Assembly (NCBI GenBank): GCA_041481445.1
Contig: JBGPBV010000016.1
Span: 1-64,000, forward strand
Direction: 5' to 3'
Origin: AA29 sp041481445
GTDB lineage: Bacteria > Acidobacteriota > Vicinamibacteria > Fen-336
DNA: 64,000 bases
A program made the translations under genes and the position numbers. Positions 40,640 to 49,519 of this stretch are shown piece after piece. Every line of letters begins with the position of its first letter. The first letter of the stretch is position 1. A model generated the notes under the pieces. The model made no database searches and was not told where the DNA came from. It worked only from the letters and a program-made list of their open reading frames with translations.

Positions 40640-41562
40640 GGAGCGGGTGACGCGGAGGCGTCGTCGAGGAATGCCGTCAGCTCCGGGATCACCTTGGCCG
40701 GCGCCTCGTCGATGAGCCAGTGTCCGGACCCCGGAACGATGACGCCCTTGACGTTGGTCGCGGCCAGGCGTGTCTGGTCGATGAGCCCCTGTCCGGAGGC
40801 CTTCTCACCGGTCAGGACGAGGACCGGCATCGTGAGCGGCGTGCGAGCGAGTTGCGCGAAGTCCTGGGCGTCCTTCTCGAAGTTGCGGAAGTACTCGAAG
40901 CCGGCGCGCACGCCGCCGGGCTGGGCGAAGGCGGCAGCGTAGAGCCGGCGGTCGGCCTCCGAAACGGAATGGTTGCGGTCCGCGGCGAAGTCGTTCCAGA
41001 AGTGCTCGAGGTACGTCCGCTCGCGGCCCGTGACCAGGGCCAGCGGAGTCTCGCCGTAGAAGTGGAAATGCCAGAGGTCGCGCATCAGCCAGACGCTCTT
41101 CCAGTCCCCGATTCCGGGAAGGAAGGCGTCCATCAACACGAGGCGGTCGGTGCCCGCCGGGAACTGCGCCGCGTACCCGTAGGCGACCATGAGGCCGATG
41201 TCGTGGCCGACCACGCTCACCCGATCGAAGCCAAGCGAGCGCGTGAGCTCGTGGACGTCCACGGCCATGCTCTTCTTGTCGTATCCGCCTTCCGGCTTGG
41301 CGGAGTCGCCGGCTCCCCTCAGGTCCGGCACGATCACGGTGTGCCGCTGGGCCAGGAGCGGCATGATCGGCCGCCACATGAGTCCCGTCTGGGCGAACCC
41401 GTGCAGGAGGACCACGGCCGGGCCCTTGCCGCCGATCGAGTAGTGCAGCCGGACCCCGTTCACGTCCGCGAACCGCTCCGAGAATCCGGCGGTGGGCGCC
41501 GCCTTGGCGGCCGGCGCCGGTGCGGACGCGAGGAGGACGGCGACGGCCAGGCTCATGAGCAT
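40636..41562 (-). CDS. Exported alpha/beta hydrolase, epoxide-hydrolase-like
   Basis: 308 residues. Signal peptide (LMSLAVAVLLASAPAPAAKA). Oxyanion motif LLHGFAQTGLMWRPI; the nucleophile elbow is VVGHDIGLMVAYGYA, with Asp as nucleophile, as in epoxide hydrolases and haloalkane dehalogenases; His near the end in PGSGHWLIDEAP. First gene of the four-gene leftward operon. Its upstream region (41563-41719) has strong inverted repeats. The role next to a flavoprotein and regulator suggests detoxification of an electrophile, by inference. Confidence 0.88.
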   Translation of the reverse strand: MLMSLAVAVLLASAPAPAAKAAPTAGFSERFADVNGVRLHYSIGGKGPAVVLLHGFAQTGLMWRPIMPLLAQRHTVIVPDLRGAGDSAKPEGGYDKKSMAVDVHELTRSLGFDRVSVVGHDIGLMVAYGYAAQFPAGTDRLVLMDAFLPGIGDWKSVWLMRDLWHFHFYGETPLALVTGRERTYLEHFWNDFAADRNHSVSEADRRLYAAAFAQPGGVRAGFEYFRNFEKDAQDFAQLARTPLTMPVLVLTGEKASGQGLIDQTRLAATNVKGVIVPGSGHWLIDEAPAKVIPELTAFLDDASASPAP

Positions 41563-41657
41563 CTTGTGGCCCTCTCACGGCACCGCAGGCTGCGGGTGCA
41601 GGCAGGAAGCGTAGCGCCCCCACCGCCCGAAATCGTCCCCTCATCCAGGGGTTGTGG

Positions 41658-41707
41658 GGTACCACGATGGATCCATGGGGGACTACCACCATCGTGGTAC
41701 CTCGAGG
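41658..41707. promoter_or_regulatory. Large inverted repeat upstream of the hydrolase-flavoprotein-regulator operon
   Basis: GGTACCACGATGG (41658-41670) and CCATCGTGGTACC (41689-41701) are perfect 13-bp arms around 18 bases. Nested in the right part is TACCAC-CATC-GTGGTA, and ACCTCGAGGT (41698-41707) is a perfect palindrome. It lies about 95-145 bases upstream of the ATG at 41562 and just after the stop of the next leftward gene. It can be an operator for a dimeric regulator (the NarL-type protein of this operon is a candidate) or a terminator stem for the upstream gene. Confidence 0.5.
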
Positions 41708-41719
41708 TTTCCGAGGCGG

Positions 41720-42553
41720 CTATGACTTGAGGAACGCCAGCAGGTCGGCGTTGATGGTGTCGGCCTCGGTCGTGGGCATGCCGTGCGGAAAGCCCTTGTA
41801 GGTTTTCAGCGTGCCGTTCCTCAGCAACTTTGCCGACAGTGGTGCCGAATCGGCATAGGGCACGATCTGGTCGTCATCGCCATGCATCACCAGGACGGGC
41901 ACGGTGATCTTCTTCAGGTCTTCGGTGAAGTCCGTCTGGGAGAAGGCGACGATGCCGTCGTAGTGCGCCTTTGCGCCTCCCATCATGCCCTGGCGCCACC
42001 AATTCCAGATCACGCCCGGAGAGGGTTTCACTCCAGGCCGGTTGTAACCGTAGAACGGTCCAGCCGGCAGATCGTAATAGAACTGGGCTCGGCTGGCGGC
42101 GAGCTGTGCCTGAAGCCCGTCGAACACGTCCTTGGGCAGCCCGCCGGGATTGGCCGGCGTCTTGACCATCAGCGGCGGCACCGCGCTGATGATCACCGCT
42201 TTTGCCACCCGGCTTTCGCCGTGGCGGGCCAGGTAGTGCACCACTTCGCCGCCGCCGGTCGAGTGGCCGACGTGCACTGCCCCCTTGAGGTCGAGATGTG
42301 CGGTCAGCGCCGCCAAGTCGTCGGCGTAATGATCCATGTCATGCCCGCCACCGGTCTGGCTGGAGCGGCCATGGCCGCGCCGGTCATGGGCGATGACGCG
42401 ATAGCCGTGCGCGAGGAAGAACAGCATCTGCGCGTCCCAATCATCCGCGCTCAGCGGCCAGCCGTGGCTGAAGACGACGGGCTGCCCCTTGCCCCAGTCC
42501 TTGTAGTAGATCTGCGTGCCGTCCGTGGTCGTGATCGTCGACACGTCGTTCAT
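41720..42553 (-). CDS. Alpha/beta hydrolase, non-heme chloroperoxidase type
   Basis: 277 residues, cytosolic. TTTDGTQIYYKDWGKGQPVV, FSHGWPLSADDW, HDRRGHGRSSQ and the Ser elbow VGHSTGGGEVV match cofactor-free haloperoxidases/esterases; the acid and His are in MHGDDDQIVP and KGFPHGMPTTEAD. These enzymes hydrolyse esters and form peracids from acetate and peroxide. GGAGG precedes the ATG at 42553. It follows a truncated SDR by four bases and is probably read from element B. GC content is a little lower than in its neighbours. Confidence 0.92.
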   Translation of the reverse strand: MNDVSTITTTDGTQIYYKDWGKGQPVVFSHGWPLSADDWDAQMLFFLAHGYRVIAHDRRGHGRSSQTGGGHDMDHYADDLAALTAHLDLKGAVHVGHSTGGGEVVHYLARHGESRVAKAVIISAVPPLMVKTPANPGGLPKDVFDGLQAQLAASRAQFYYDLPAGPFYGYNRPGVKPSPGVIWNWWRQGMMGGAKAHYDGIVAFSQTDFTEDLKKITVPVLVMHGDDDQIVPYADSAPLSAKLLRNGTLKTYKGFPHGMPTTEADTINADLLAFLKS

Positions 42554-42557
42554 GGCG

Positions 42558-42728
42558 TCATTCCTCCTCGCTGCACGCGGCAGCCGTCTTGACCAGCGCT
42601 TTGGCACCGTCCGAACGGCTCACGTAGTTCACGACGACGGCAATCCCGTCCGCGGCCAGGCGCTTGGCCACGGAGGAGCCGATGCCCCCGGACGCGCCGG
42701 TGACGATTGCGACTCTCGCATCACTCAT
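42558..42728 (-). pseudogene. N-terminal remnant of a short-chain dehydrogenase
   Basis: Starts MSDARVAIVTGASGGIGSSV, a perfect SDR N-terminus with the TGxxxGIG motif. After 56 residues it stops (AACSEEE, TGA); about 190 residues including the active-site Tyr-Lys are missing. The chloroperoxidase-type hydrolase begins four bases later. A deletion joined the promoter and first codons of an SDR gene to the hydrolase, which now may be translated by coupling. The ATG is 52 bases after the CGTGATG of element B. Confidence 0.75.
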
Positions 42729-42779
42729 GAGACCGCGTCCTCCTGAGTGATCAAGGTAGCGATCCGGTGCGCCAGGGCG

Positions 42780-42847
42780 CATCACGGCATCGAGGGCTTT
42801 TGCCCTAACACCCTGGATGGAACGCGGGATTACTCGATGGTGGTACC
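42780..42847 (-). promoter_or_regulatory. Copy B of the shared upstream element
   Basis: Reading leftward: GTAATCCCGCG (weaker match to the GGTAT box, 42822-42833), then AAAA (42798-42801) and CGTGATG (42780-42786), 52 bases before the ATG of the truncated SDR. The block AAAAGCCCTCGATGCCGTG is nearly the same as in copy A. Its distal end contains GGTACCACCATCGA, which resembles the inverted repeat at 41658. Confidence 0.55.
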
Positions 42848-42855
42848 GCGCTCGT

Positions 42856-43113
42856 CTAGGACTTGGTCGCGGAGGCCGGGACAGGATCTGCGGGCTTCGT
42901 ACCGCTCCGACGCGCAGGCGCCCACACGGACGCGCCGACGGTCGCGAGCAGCACGACGCCGATCACGACGATCGACTGGAGGGGGCTGATGTGGATCCAG
43001 TCGCTGGCCAGCATCTTCCCGGCCGTGAAGAGCAGGACGACGGCCAGGCACTGGCGCAGGAAGCGCAGGCGGGTCAGGGTGTCGGCGAGAACGAAGTAGA
43101 TCGAACGCAGTCC
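42856..43113 (-). pseudogene. C-terminal remnant of a TerC-family membrane protein
   Basis: 85 residues read leftward from GLRSIYFVLADTLTRLRFL through AVVLLFTAGKMLASDWIHI to a TAG at 42856. This is the last third of TerC/YkoY proteins (two membrane helices and the K-M-L signature). It starts three bases after the phosphoglucomutase stop, without start codon or N-terminal helices. Left by a deletion at the end of the glycogen operon. Confidence 0.75.
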
Positions 43114-43116
43114 GCG

Positions 43117-44772
43117 TCAGACGCCGGCCGACTCCAGGGCCCGGCCCACGATGGCCTGCGCCTCGCTCAAGATCGCGTCGAGGTGGGCCTGGCTCCGGAA
43201 GCTCTCCGCGTAGATCTTGTACAGGTTCTCCGTACCGGAGGGGCGGGCCGCGAACCAGCCGCTGGGGGCGACCACCTTCAGGCCGCCGATCGGCGCGTCG
43301 TTGCCGGGAGCGCGCGTCAGCTTGGCCGTGATCGGCTCGCCCGCGAGCATCGAGTCCTTGACCGCCTCCGGCGACAGCTTCTCCAGGGTGGCCTTCTGCG
43401 CGGGGGTGGCCGGAGCATCGATGCGCGCGTAGTACGGCGTCCCGAACTCCTCGGTCAGCGCGCGATAGCGCTCGCCGGGGTCCCGGCCCGTCCGCGCCGT
43501 GATCTCCGCGGCGAGCAGGGCCATGATCAGCCCGTCCTTGTCCGTGGCCCAGGCCGTGCCGTCCTGCCGGAGGAAGCTCGCCCCGGCGCTCTCCTCGCCG
43601 CCAAAGCAGTACGAGCCGTCGAACAGATGCGGCCCCAGCCACTTGAATCCGACCGGCACCTCGGACAGGCGCCGGCCGAGCTTCGCCACCACGCGGTCGA
43701 TCATGCCGCTGCTCACGAGCGTCTTCCCCACCGCCGCCCGCGCCGGCCATGACGGCCGATGGGTCAGCAGGTACTCGATGGCGACGGCCAGGTAATGGTT
43801 CGGGTTCATCAGACCCGCGCCGGGAGTCACGATGCCGTGCCGATCGGCGTCGGGATCGTTGGCGAACGCAAGCCGGTACCGATCCTTGAGGCCGACCAGC
43901 CGGGCCATGGCGTACGGACTGGACGGGTCCATGCGGATCCGGCCATCGTGATCCACGGTCATGAAGGAGAACGTCGGGTCGATCGCCGGGTTGACCACCG
44001 TGATGTCCAGCCCATAGATGGAATTGATCGGCTCCCAGTACGGCAGCGACGCGCCGCCAAGAGGATCGACCCCGAGCGCCAGCTCGGCCCCGCGGATGGC
44101 GTCCATGTCCACGACGTTGCGAAGGTCGCGGACGTACGGCAGCACGAAGTCGGCCTCCTGGGTCGTGTCCGCCCGCATGGCCTCCGCGAACCCGATTCTC
44201 CTCACGCCGGCGTTGCCTTCGCGCAGCAGCGCGTTGGCGCGGTCCTGTATCCAGCGGGTGGCGCCGGTGTCGGCCGGCCCGCCGTCGGTCGGGTTGTACT
44301 TGAAGCCGCCGTCTTCCGGCGGATTGTGCGAGGGGGTCACCACGATCCCGTCCGCGAGGCCTGACGTGCGCCCGCGGTTGTACACGAGGATGGCCCGCGA
44401 GATCACCGGCGTCGGCGTCACACCGTCGTCCGGCTGGATGATGGTGGACACGCCGTTGGCAGCCAGGACCTCCAGCGCCGTGCGCTGCGCCGGCCCCGAG
44501 AGCGCGTGCGTGTCCTTGCCCATGTGGAGCGGCCCGTCGGTGCCCTGGCCTCGCCGGTAGTCGCAGATGGCCTGGGTGACGGCGAGGATGTGCGCTTCCG
44601 TGAACGAGCCGCGCAGCGACGAGCCCCGGTGCCCGCTGGTCCCGAAGGCGACGAGCTCGCGCGGATCGCTCACGTCCGGCGTACGCTCGTAGTACGCGCG
44701 TACGAGCCGCACCGGGTCCATCAGCAGCTCCTTCGGGGCGGGCCGGCCGGCCAGCGGGGAGATCGCGCTCAT
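43117..44772 (-). CDS. pgm: Phosphoglucomutase, alpha-D-glucose type
   Basis: 551 residues, full length for the bacterial enzyme. FGTSGHRGSSLRGSF starts the first domain. The phospho-serine is in VVTPSHNPPEDGG, the metal site in NDPDADRHGIV, sugar-binding GGEESAGASF, and the phosphate loop ARPSGTENLYKIYAE. Interconverts glucose-1-phosphate and glucose-6-phosphate in the cytosol, linking glycogen phosphorylase to glucose-6-phosphate dehydrogenase, both encoded just upstream in the same operon (7 bases from glgP). Confidence 0.95.
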   Translation of the reverse strand: MSAISPLAGRPAPKELLMDPVRLVRAYYERTPDVSDPRELVAFGTSGHRGSSLRGSFTEAHILAVTQAICDYRRGQGTDGPLHMGKDTHALSGPAQRTALEVLAANGVSTIIQPDDGVTPTPVISRAILVYNRGRTSGLADGIVVTPSHNPPEDGGFKYNPTDGGPADTGATRWIQDRANALLREGNAGVRRIGFAEAMRADTTQEADFVLPYVRDLRNVVDMDAIRGAELALGVDPLGGASLPYWEPINSIYGLDITVVNPAIDPTFSFMTVDHDGRIRMDPSSPYAMARLVGLKDRYRLAFANDPDADRHGIVTPGAGLMNPNHYLAVAIEYLLTHRPSWPARAAVGKTLVSSGMIDRVVAKLGRRLSEVPVGFKWLGPHLFDGSYCFGGEESAGASFLRQDGTAWATDKDGLIMALLAAEITARTGRDPGERYRALTEEFGTPYYARIDAPATPAQKATLEKLSPEAVKDSMLAGEPITAKLTRAPGNDAPIGGLKVVAPSGWFAARPSGTENLYKIYAESFRSQAHLDAILSEAQAIVGRALESAGV

Positions 44773-44779
44773 GGCGACA

Positions 44780-47257
44780 TCATGGCACCGGGCACGGCGT
44801 GACGTTCCAGATCTCGGCCGCGTACTCCGCGATGGCGCGGTCGGACGAGAACCGGCCCGACCCCGCCACGTTCAGGATGGCCCGGCGCGTCCATTCCTCG
44901 GGGGTGGCCCAGAGCGCGGCCAGCCGCCGGTCGGCCTCCAGGTACGACGCGAGGTCGGCGAGGTGCATGTAGGGCTCGCCGCGGAGGAGGAGGCCGTCGC
45001 GCATTGGTGCGAAGAGGCCGCGCTCACCGGGGCTGAAGTGGTCGGAGGCGATGAGGTCGAGGGCCGCCCGCGTTTCCGGCTCCCGGTCGTAGTGCCAGCG
45101 CGGGTCGTACCAGTCGCGGCTGGCCGCGACCTGCGACGCGGTCAGGCCGAAGAGGAAGAAGTTCTCCTCGCCCGCCTCCTCCGCCATCTCGATGGTGGCG
45201 CCGTCGCGGGTGCCGATGGTCAGGGCGCCGTTCATCATGAACTTCATGTTGCTGGTGCCGCTGGCCTCGTACCCCGCGGTGGAGATCTGGTTGGAGACGT
45301 CGGAGGCCGGGATCAGCCGCTCCGCCAGCGACACCGAGTAATCGGGGAGGAACACGACCTTGAGCCGGCCGCGCACGGCGGGGTCGCCGTCGATGGTGGC
45401 GGCCAGGTTGTTGATGAACTTGATGTTGAGTTTCGCGGTGTGATACGCGGGCGCCGCCTTGCCCCCGAAGAGGAACGTCCGCGGGGCCATCTCTCGATTC
45501 GGTTCCTCTCGCAGGCGGTTGTAGAGGACGACGATGCGCAGCGCGTTGAGGAGCTGCCGCTTGTATTCGTGGATGCGCTTGACGTGGCAGTCGAAGACCG
45601 AGTCCGGGTCCACCTTCAGTCCGTGCTGCGAGGTGAGCCAGCCCGCGAAGCGCGCCTTCGCTTCGCGCTTGGCGCGGCGGAAGTCCTCCCGGAAGCCGGG
45701 GTCGTCGGCCAGGGGCGAGAGCTTGCGCAGCTCGCCCAGCTCGGTCGTCCAGCCCTCGCCGATGGCGCCGGTTATGGCGCGAGAGAGGGCCGGGTTGGCC
45801 AGCCGCAGCCAGCGCCGCGGCGTGACGCCGTTGGTCTTGTTGCCGAAGCGCTCGGGGAACATCTCGGCCAGGTCGCGGACGGTCGTCGTGCGCAGGAGGG
45901 TGGAGTGGATCGCGGCCACGCCGTTGGTGCTGTGCGAGCCCACCACGGCCAGGTTGGCCATGCGGACGTGCTTGCCGGCGCCTTCCTCGACCAGGCTGAT
46001 CCGGGCCACGCGCCCCTCGTCGCCGGGGAACCGAGCCCCCACGTCGTCGAGGAGCCGCCGGTTGATCTCGAAGACGATCTCGAGGTGGCGCGGCAGCATC
46101 AACTCGAACCACGCCAGCGGCCATTTCTCGAGCGCCTCCGGCAGGAGGGTGTGGTTCGTGTAGCCGAGCGTCCGCTTGGTGATGTCCCAGGCGTCGTCCC
46201 AACCCAGGCCGGCTTCGTCGAGGAGGATGCGCATCAGCTCGGGCACGGCCAGGGCCGGATGCGTGTCGTTGAGCTGGATGGCCGCCTTGTCCGGAAGCGC
46301 GGCCCAGTCCGCGTTGCCACGCCGGAAACGGCGCACGAGGTCGCCCAGAGAGCAGGCCACGAGGAAGTACTCCTGCAGGAAGCGCAGGCCCCTTCCCTGG
46401 GTGGTGGAATCGTCGGGATAGAGCACACGCGTGAGCGACTCGGCGGTGAGCGTCTCCGCCAGCGCCCCCACGAAGTCGCCGCGGCTGAATTGCTGGAAGT
46501 CGAAGTAGTCGGGGGTCCCCGCCATCCACAGCCGGAGCGTGTTGATGTTCTTTCCTCCGTAACCGACGACGGGGCGGTCGTAGGGGATCCCGAGCAGCGT
46601 CGACGGCCGGCCCACGATGGGGCGGAGCTCGCCCGCGCGCAGCTCGAACGAGCAGCCCAGCCGCACCTCGACCGCTTCCTCCGGCCGCACCACGCCCCAG
46701 GGGTCCGGCCGGCGCAGCCAGTTGTCCGGCTGCTCGAGCTGCCAGCCGTCGCGGATCGTCTGCTTGAAGATCCCGTACTGGTAGCAGAGGCCGTAGCCGA
46801 TGGCCGGGAGCTGCCGGGTGGCCATCGATTCCATGTAGCACGCGGCCAGCCGGCCCAATCCGCCGTTGCCCAGCCCGGCGTCCGGCTCCTCCTCGAGCAG
46901 CGCCGTCCAGTCGAGCTTCCTCTCGGAGACCGCCTCGCCGATGACGGGATCGAGGAGGAGGTTCTGCACGTTGTGGGCGAGGGAGCGCCCGATGAGGTAC
47001 TCCATCGAGAGGTAGTAGATGCGCTTGGCGTTCGCGAGCTCGTAGGTCTTCTCCGTGCGCACCCAGCGCTGGGACAGGATGTCACGCACCGAGCGGGCGA
47101 AGGCCTCGAAGCGCTGGCGAGGGTCCGCCGTGGCCGGATCGATCACGTCGTCGAAGAGGAGGTGGCGCTCGTAGAGCGCGTGGTCGGCCCCCGTGAGCGC
47201 CACCGGGCCGCATCCGTAGCGCTCGGCGAGGTCGGGGGCGGGCCTGACGCCGCTCAC
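44780..47257 (-). CDS. glgP: Glycogen/maltodextrin phosphorylase
   Basis: 825 residues. RIYYLSMEYLIGRSL, GLGNGGLGRLAACYMES, QLNDTHPALAVPELMRIL, NKTNGVTPRRWL, VKRIHEYKRQLLNALR and the PLP site YEASGTSNMKFMMNGAL with the cofactor Lys are all present. Releases glucose-1-phosphate from alpha-1,4-glucans. The GTG start at 47257 overlaps the zwf stop (GTGA). The usual allosteric N-terminus of animal enzymes is absent, as in bacteria. Confidence 0.95.
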   Translation of the reverse strand: MSGVRPAPDLAERYGCGPVALTGADHALYERHLLFDDVIDPATADPRQRFEAFARSVRDILSQRWVRTEKTYELANAKRIYYLSMEYLIGRSLAHNVQNLLLDPVIGEAVSERKLDWTALLEEEPDAGLGNGGLGRLAACYMESMATRQLPAIGYGLCYQYGIFKQTIRDGWQLEQPDNWLRRPDPWGVVRPEEAVEVRLGCSFELRAGELRPIVGRPSTLLGIPYDRPVVGYGGKNINTLRLWMAGTPDYFDFQQFSRGDFVGALAETLTAESLTRVLYPDDSTTQGRGLRFLQEYFLVACSLGDLVRRFRRGNADWAALPDKAAIQLNDTHPALAVPELMRILLDEAGLGWDDAWDITKRTLGYTNHTLLPEALEKWPLAWFELMLPRHLEIVFEINRRLLDDVGARFPGDEGRVARISLVEEGAGKHVRMANLAVVGSHSTNGVAAIHSTLLRTTTVRDLAEMFPERFGNKTNGVTPRRWLRLANPALSRAITGAIGEGWTTELGELRKLSPLADDPGFREDFRRAKREAKARFAGWLTSQHGLKVDPDSVFDCHVKRIHEYKRQLLNALRIVVLYNRLREEPNREMAPRTFLFGGKAAPAYHTAKLNIKFINNLAATIDGDPAVRGRLKVVFLPDYSVSLAERLIPASDVSNQISTAGYEASGTSNMKFMMNGALTIGTRDGATIEMAEEAGEENFFLFGLTASQVAASRDWYDPRWHYDREPETRAALDLIASDHFSPGERGLFAPMRDGLLLRGEPYMHLADLASYLEADRRLAALWATPEEWTRRAILNVAGSGRFSSDRAIAEYAAEIWNVTPCPVP

Positions 47258-48609
47258 GACGCCACCGCGGGATCCTGCCAGCCTCCGGGCGGCGTCACGC
47301 TGGGTGAGGTGGGGCCCCAGGTGCCCGGGTCGTATTCGGTGGGAGCCGTCGTGGGCCTCAGCACCGGCTCGACGATGCGCCACGCCTCCTCGACGTAGTC
47401 CTCTCGCGCGAAGAAGGTGGCGTCTCCCGCCAGCGCGTCCCCGAGCAACCGCTCGTAGGCGTCCATCTCTTCCGGACCCGGGTGGTGGCTGGCCAGCATC
47501 TCCACGACCTCGCTCCCGCCTTCCTGCCCCGAAGGGATCGCGTTGGCACCGATCGCGATCGTGATGTCGGGGCTGATGCGCATCCGGCAGTAGTTCGCCT
47601 TCAGGGGGAAGTCCGCGAACATCGTCGGGGGCTGCCGCCAGCGGACGACGATCTCCGTGCAGGTCACGGGAAGGCACTTGCCGGCACGGAGGTAGATCGG
47701 GACGCCCTTCCATCGCCAGGAGTCGACCTCGAGCCGCAGGGCCGAGAACGTCTCGACCCGGGAATCACTGGCCACGCCCGGCTCGGAGCGATACCCGCGG
47801 AACTGGCCGCGCACGACTCGCGCCGGATCGAGAGGAGGGACGCCCTTGAGCAGCCGCACCTTCTCGTCCCGGATCGACTCGCTGTCCGTCCGGATCGGCG
47901 GGTCCATGGTGAGGTTGGTAAGGAGCTGGAAGAGGTGGTTCTCCACGACGTCGCGGATGGCGCCGGCCTCCTCGTAGAAGACGCCCCGCCCCTGCACGCC
48001 GAAGCTCTCCGCCATCGTGACCTGCACGCTCTCGACGTGGCCGCGGTTCCAGACCGGCTCCAGGAACGCGTTCGCGAAGCGGAAGAAGAGCATGTTCTGG
48101 ACCGGCGCCTTGCCCAGGTAGTGGTCGATGCGGAAGATCGACTTCTCGGGGAAGCAGCGGAGCAGGATGGCGTTGAGCTCTCGCGCCGAGGCCAGGTCGC
48201 GGCCGAAGGGCTTCTCGACGATGACGCGGGCGCCTTCGAGGCAGCCCTTACGGTTGAGCTGATCCACCACGACACCGAACTGTGATGGCGGAATGGCGAG
48301 GTAATAGGCGGGACGCTGCGCGGAGCCGAGCTGCCGGCGAATGGCCTGGAACGTGGCGGGGTCTCCGTAGTCGCCGCGGACGTAGCGGAGGAGTCGGGAC
48401 AGCTTCTCGAACGCGGCCGGATCGACGCCGCCGTGCCTCACCAGGCTCTCCCGAAACCTGGGCTGGAACTCTTCGACCGGCCGCCGGCCGATGCCGATGA
48501 CCGGCACGTCGAGGCGGCCCCGCTTCACCATCGCCTGCAGCGCCGGGAAGATCTTCTTGTAGGCGAGATCCCCGGTCGCGCCGAAGAAGACGAGCGCGTC
48601 GGACTTCAC
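47254..48609 (-). CDS. zwf: Glucose-6-phosphate 1-dehydrogenase
   Basis: 451 residues. Coenzyme motif FFGATGDLAYKKI, substrate site VIVEKPFGRDL and FRIDHYLGKAPVQN with catalytic His/Lys, and the C-terminal beta domain (IYLRAGKCLPV, GDATFFAREDYVEEAW). Produces 6-phosphogluconolactone and NAD(P)H. Its GTG start overlaps the stop of a truncated membrane fusion protein gene (GTGA). A 6-phosphogluconolactonase gene is not in the window. Confidence 0.95.
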   Translation of the reverse strand: MKSDALVFFGATGDLAYKKIFPALQAMVKRGRLDVPVIGIGRRPVEEFQPRFRESLVRHGGVDPAAFEKLSRLLRYVRGDYGDPATFQAIRRQLGSAQRPAYYLAIPPSQFGVVVDQLNRKGCLEGARVIVEKPFGRDLASARELNAILLRCFPEKSIFRIDHYLGKAPVQNMLFFRFANAFLEPVWNRGHVESVQVTMAESFGVQGRGVFYEEAGAIRDVVENHLFQLLTNLTMDPPIRTDSESIRDEKVRLLKGVPPLDPARVVRGQFRGYRSEPGVASDSRVETFSALRLEVDSWRWKGVPIYLRAGKCLPVTCTEIVVRWRQPPTMFADFPLKANYCRMRISPDITIAIGANAIPSGQEGGSEVVEMLASHHPGPEEMDAYERLLGDALAGDATFFAREDYVEEAWRIVEPVLRPTTAPTEYDPGTWGPTSPSVTPPGGWQDPAVAS

Positions 48610-49265
48610 CGCGCTCCCCCGCCGCGCTCGGAGATGCCGATCGTCACCCGGATGGGATCGACGGTCGAAACCGTGGTCATCACCGACTGCGTGTTGACGA
48701 GGTCACCCACCTGCGTGCGGGCGATCCCCACGATGCCCTCGATGGGCGAGGTCGCCCTCGTCCAGCCGAGGTTGAGCGCGGACTGGTCGACCGCCGCCCG
48801 CGCCGCCGCCAGCCCTCCGCGCGCGTCTTGCTCGGCCGCCACCGCGTTGTCGAGCTCCTGCTGGCTGATCGCCCGCTGGGCGGCCAGCGGAGTGAAACGC
48901 TCGACGTCCCGCCTGGCTTTCGAGAGCTGCGCCTCCGCGCGGGCCAGGGTGCCGCGCGCCTGCTCCAGGGCGGCCCGGAACTGGCGGGGGTCGATCTCGA
49001 ACAGGGGATCGTCGCGACGGACGAATTGCCCCTCCTTGTAGAACTCCCGGAGGAGGTACCCCTCGACCTTGGGCCGGATGTCCGCGTTCACGGACCCGTC
49101 GAGGGTGCCGATCCACTCCCCCACCACGGGCACGTCCATCTGCGCGACGGGTACGACCAGGACGTCGACGGGACGAGGGGCGGGCGCGGGCTTCCGCGCG
49201 CAGGCGGAGGCGAGCAGGAATGGCATCAGCACCGGCGCGAGACCGCGGCCGAGGAGGGATCTCAC
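48606..49265 (-). CDS. Truncated RND-type membrane fusion protein (lipoprotein)
   Basis: 219 residues instead of about 370. Lipoprotein signal ending LLASAC. The lipoyl half-motif RPKVEGYLLREFYKEGQFV, the alpha-hairpin (LARAEAQLSKARRDVERF, ISQQELDNAVAAE) and the second lipoyl half (TRATSPIEGIVGIARTQVG) are intact. The beta-barrel is cut after STVDPIRVTIGIS, followed by RGGGAR and a stop that overlaps zwf. The membrane-proximal domain and the partner RND pump are missing, so efflux function is unlikely. The GTG at 49265 follows the DUF2630 stop by two bases. Confidence 0.82.
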   Translation of the reverse strand: MRSLLGRGLAPVLMPFLLASACARKPAPAPRPVDVLVVPVAQMDVPVVGEWIGTLDGSVNADIRPKVEGYLLREFYKEGQFVRRDDPLFEIDPRQFRAALEQARGTLARAEAQLSKARRDVERFTPLAAQRAISQQELDNAVAAEQDARGGLAAARAAVDQSALNLGWTRATSPIEGIVGIARTQVGDLVNTQSVMTTVSTVDPIRVTIGISERGGGAR

Positions 49266-49267
49266 GC

Positions 49268-49519
49268 CTACTGCTCGTAATTCTCGACGACCTTCGGCGG
49301 TCGCACGCGGGCCTCGCCCGGATCGCGGCCGGCGTCGCGGAGCGCCTGGCGCTGGCGCAACAGGTCCCAGCATTGATCCAGCTCGACCTTGATCTCGTGC
49401 AGGCGGGCGCGGTCCCCGTCGTCGAGCGATCCCTGCCCGTAGAGCCGGTGCTCGTCGGCGACGAGCCGTTCGATGCGCCCCCGCACGGGCTCGTCCGTCT
49501 TGCCCTCGGGCATGGTCAT
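49268..49519 (-). CDS. DUF2630 family protein
   Basis: 83 residues. GRIERLVADEHRLYGQGSLD, then LDQCWDLLRQRQALRDAG and a tail VVENYEQ, matches DUF2630, a small helical-hairpin family of unknown function widespread in actinobacteria and soil bacteria. The ATG overlaps the membrane-protein stop (ATGA). Second full gene of the element-C operon. Confidence 0.85.
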   Translation of the reverse strand: MTMPEGKTDEPVRGRIERLVADEHRLYGQGSLDDGDRARLHEIKVELDQCWDLLRQRQALRDAGRDPGEARVRPPKVVENYEQ

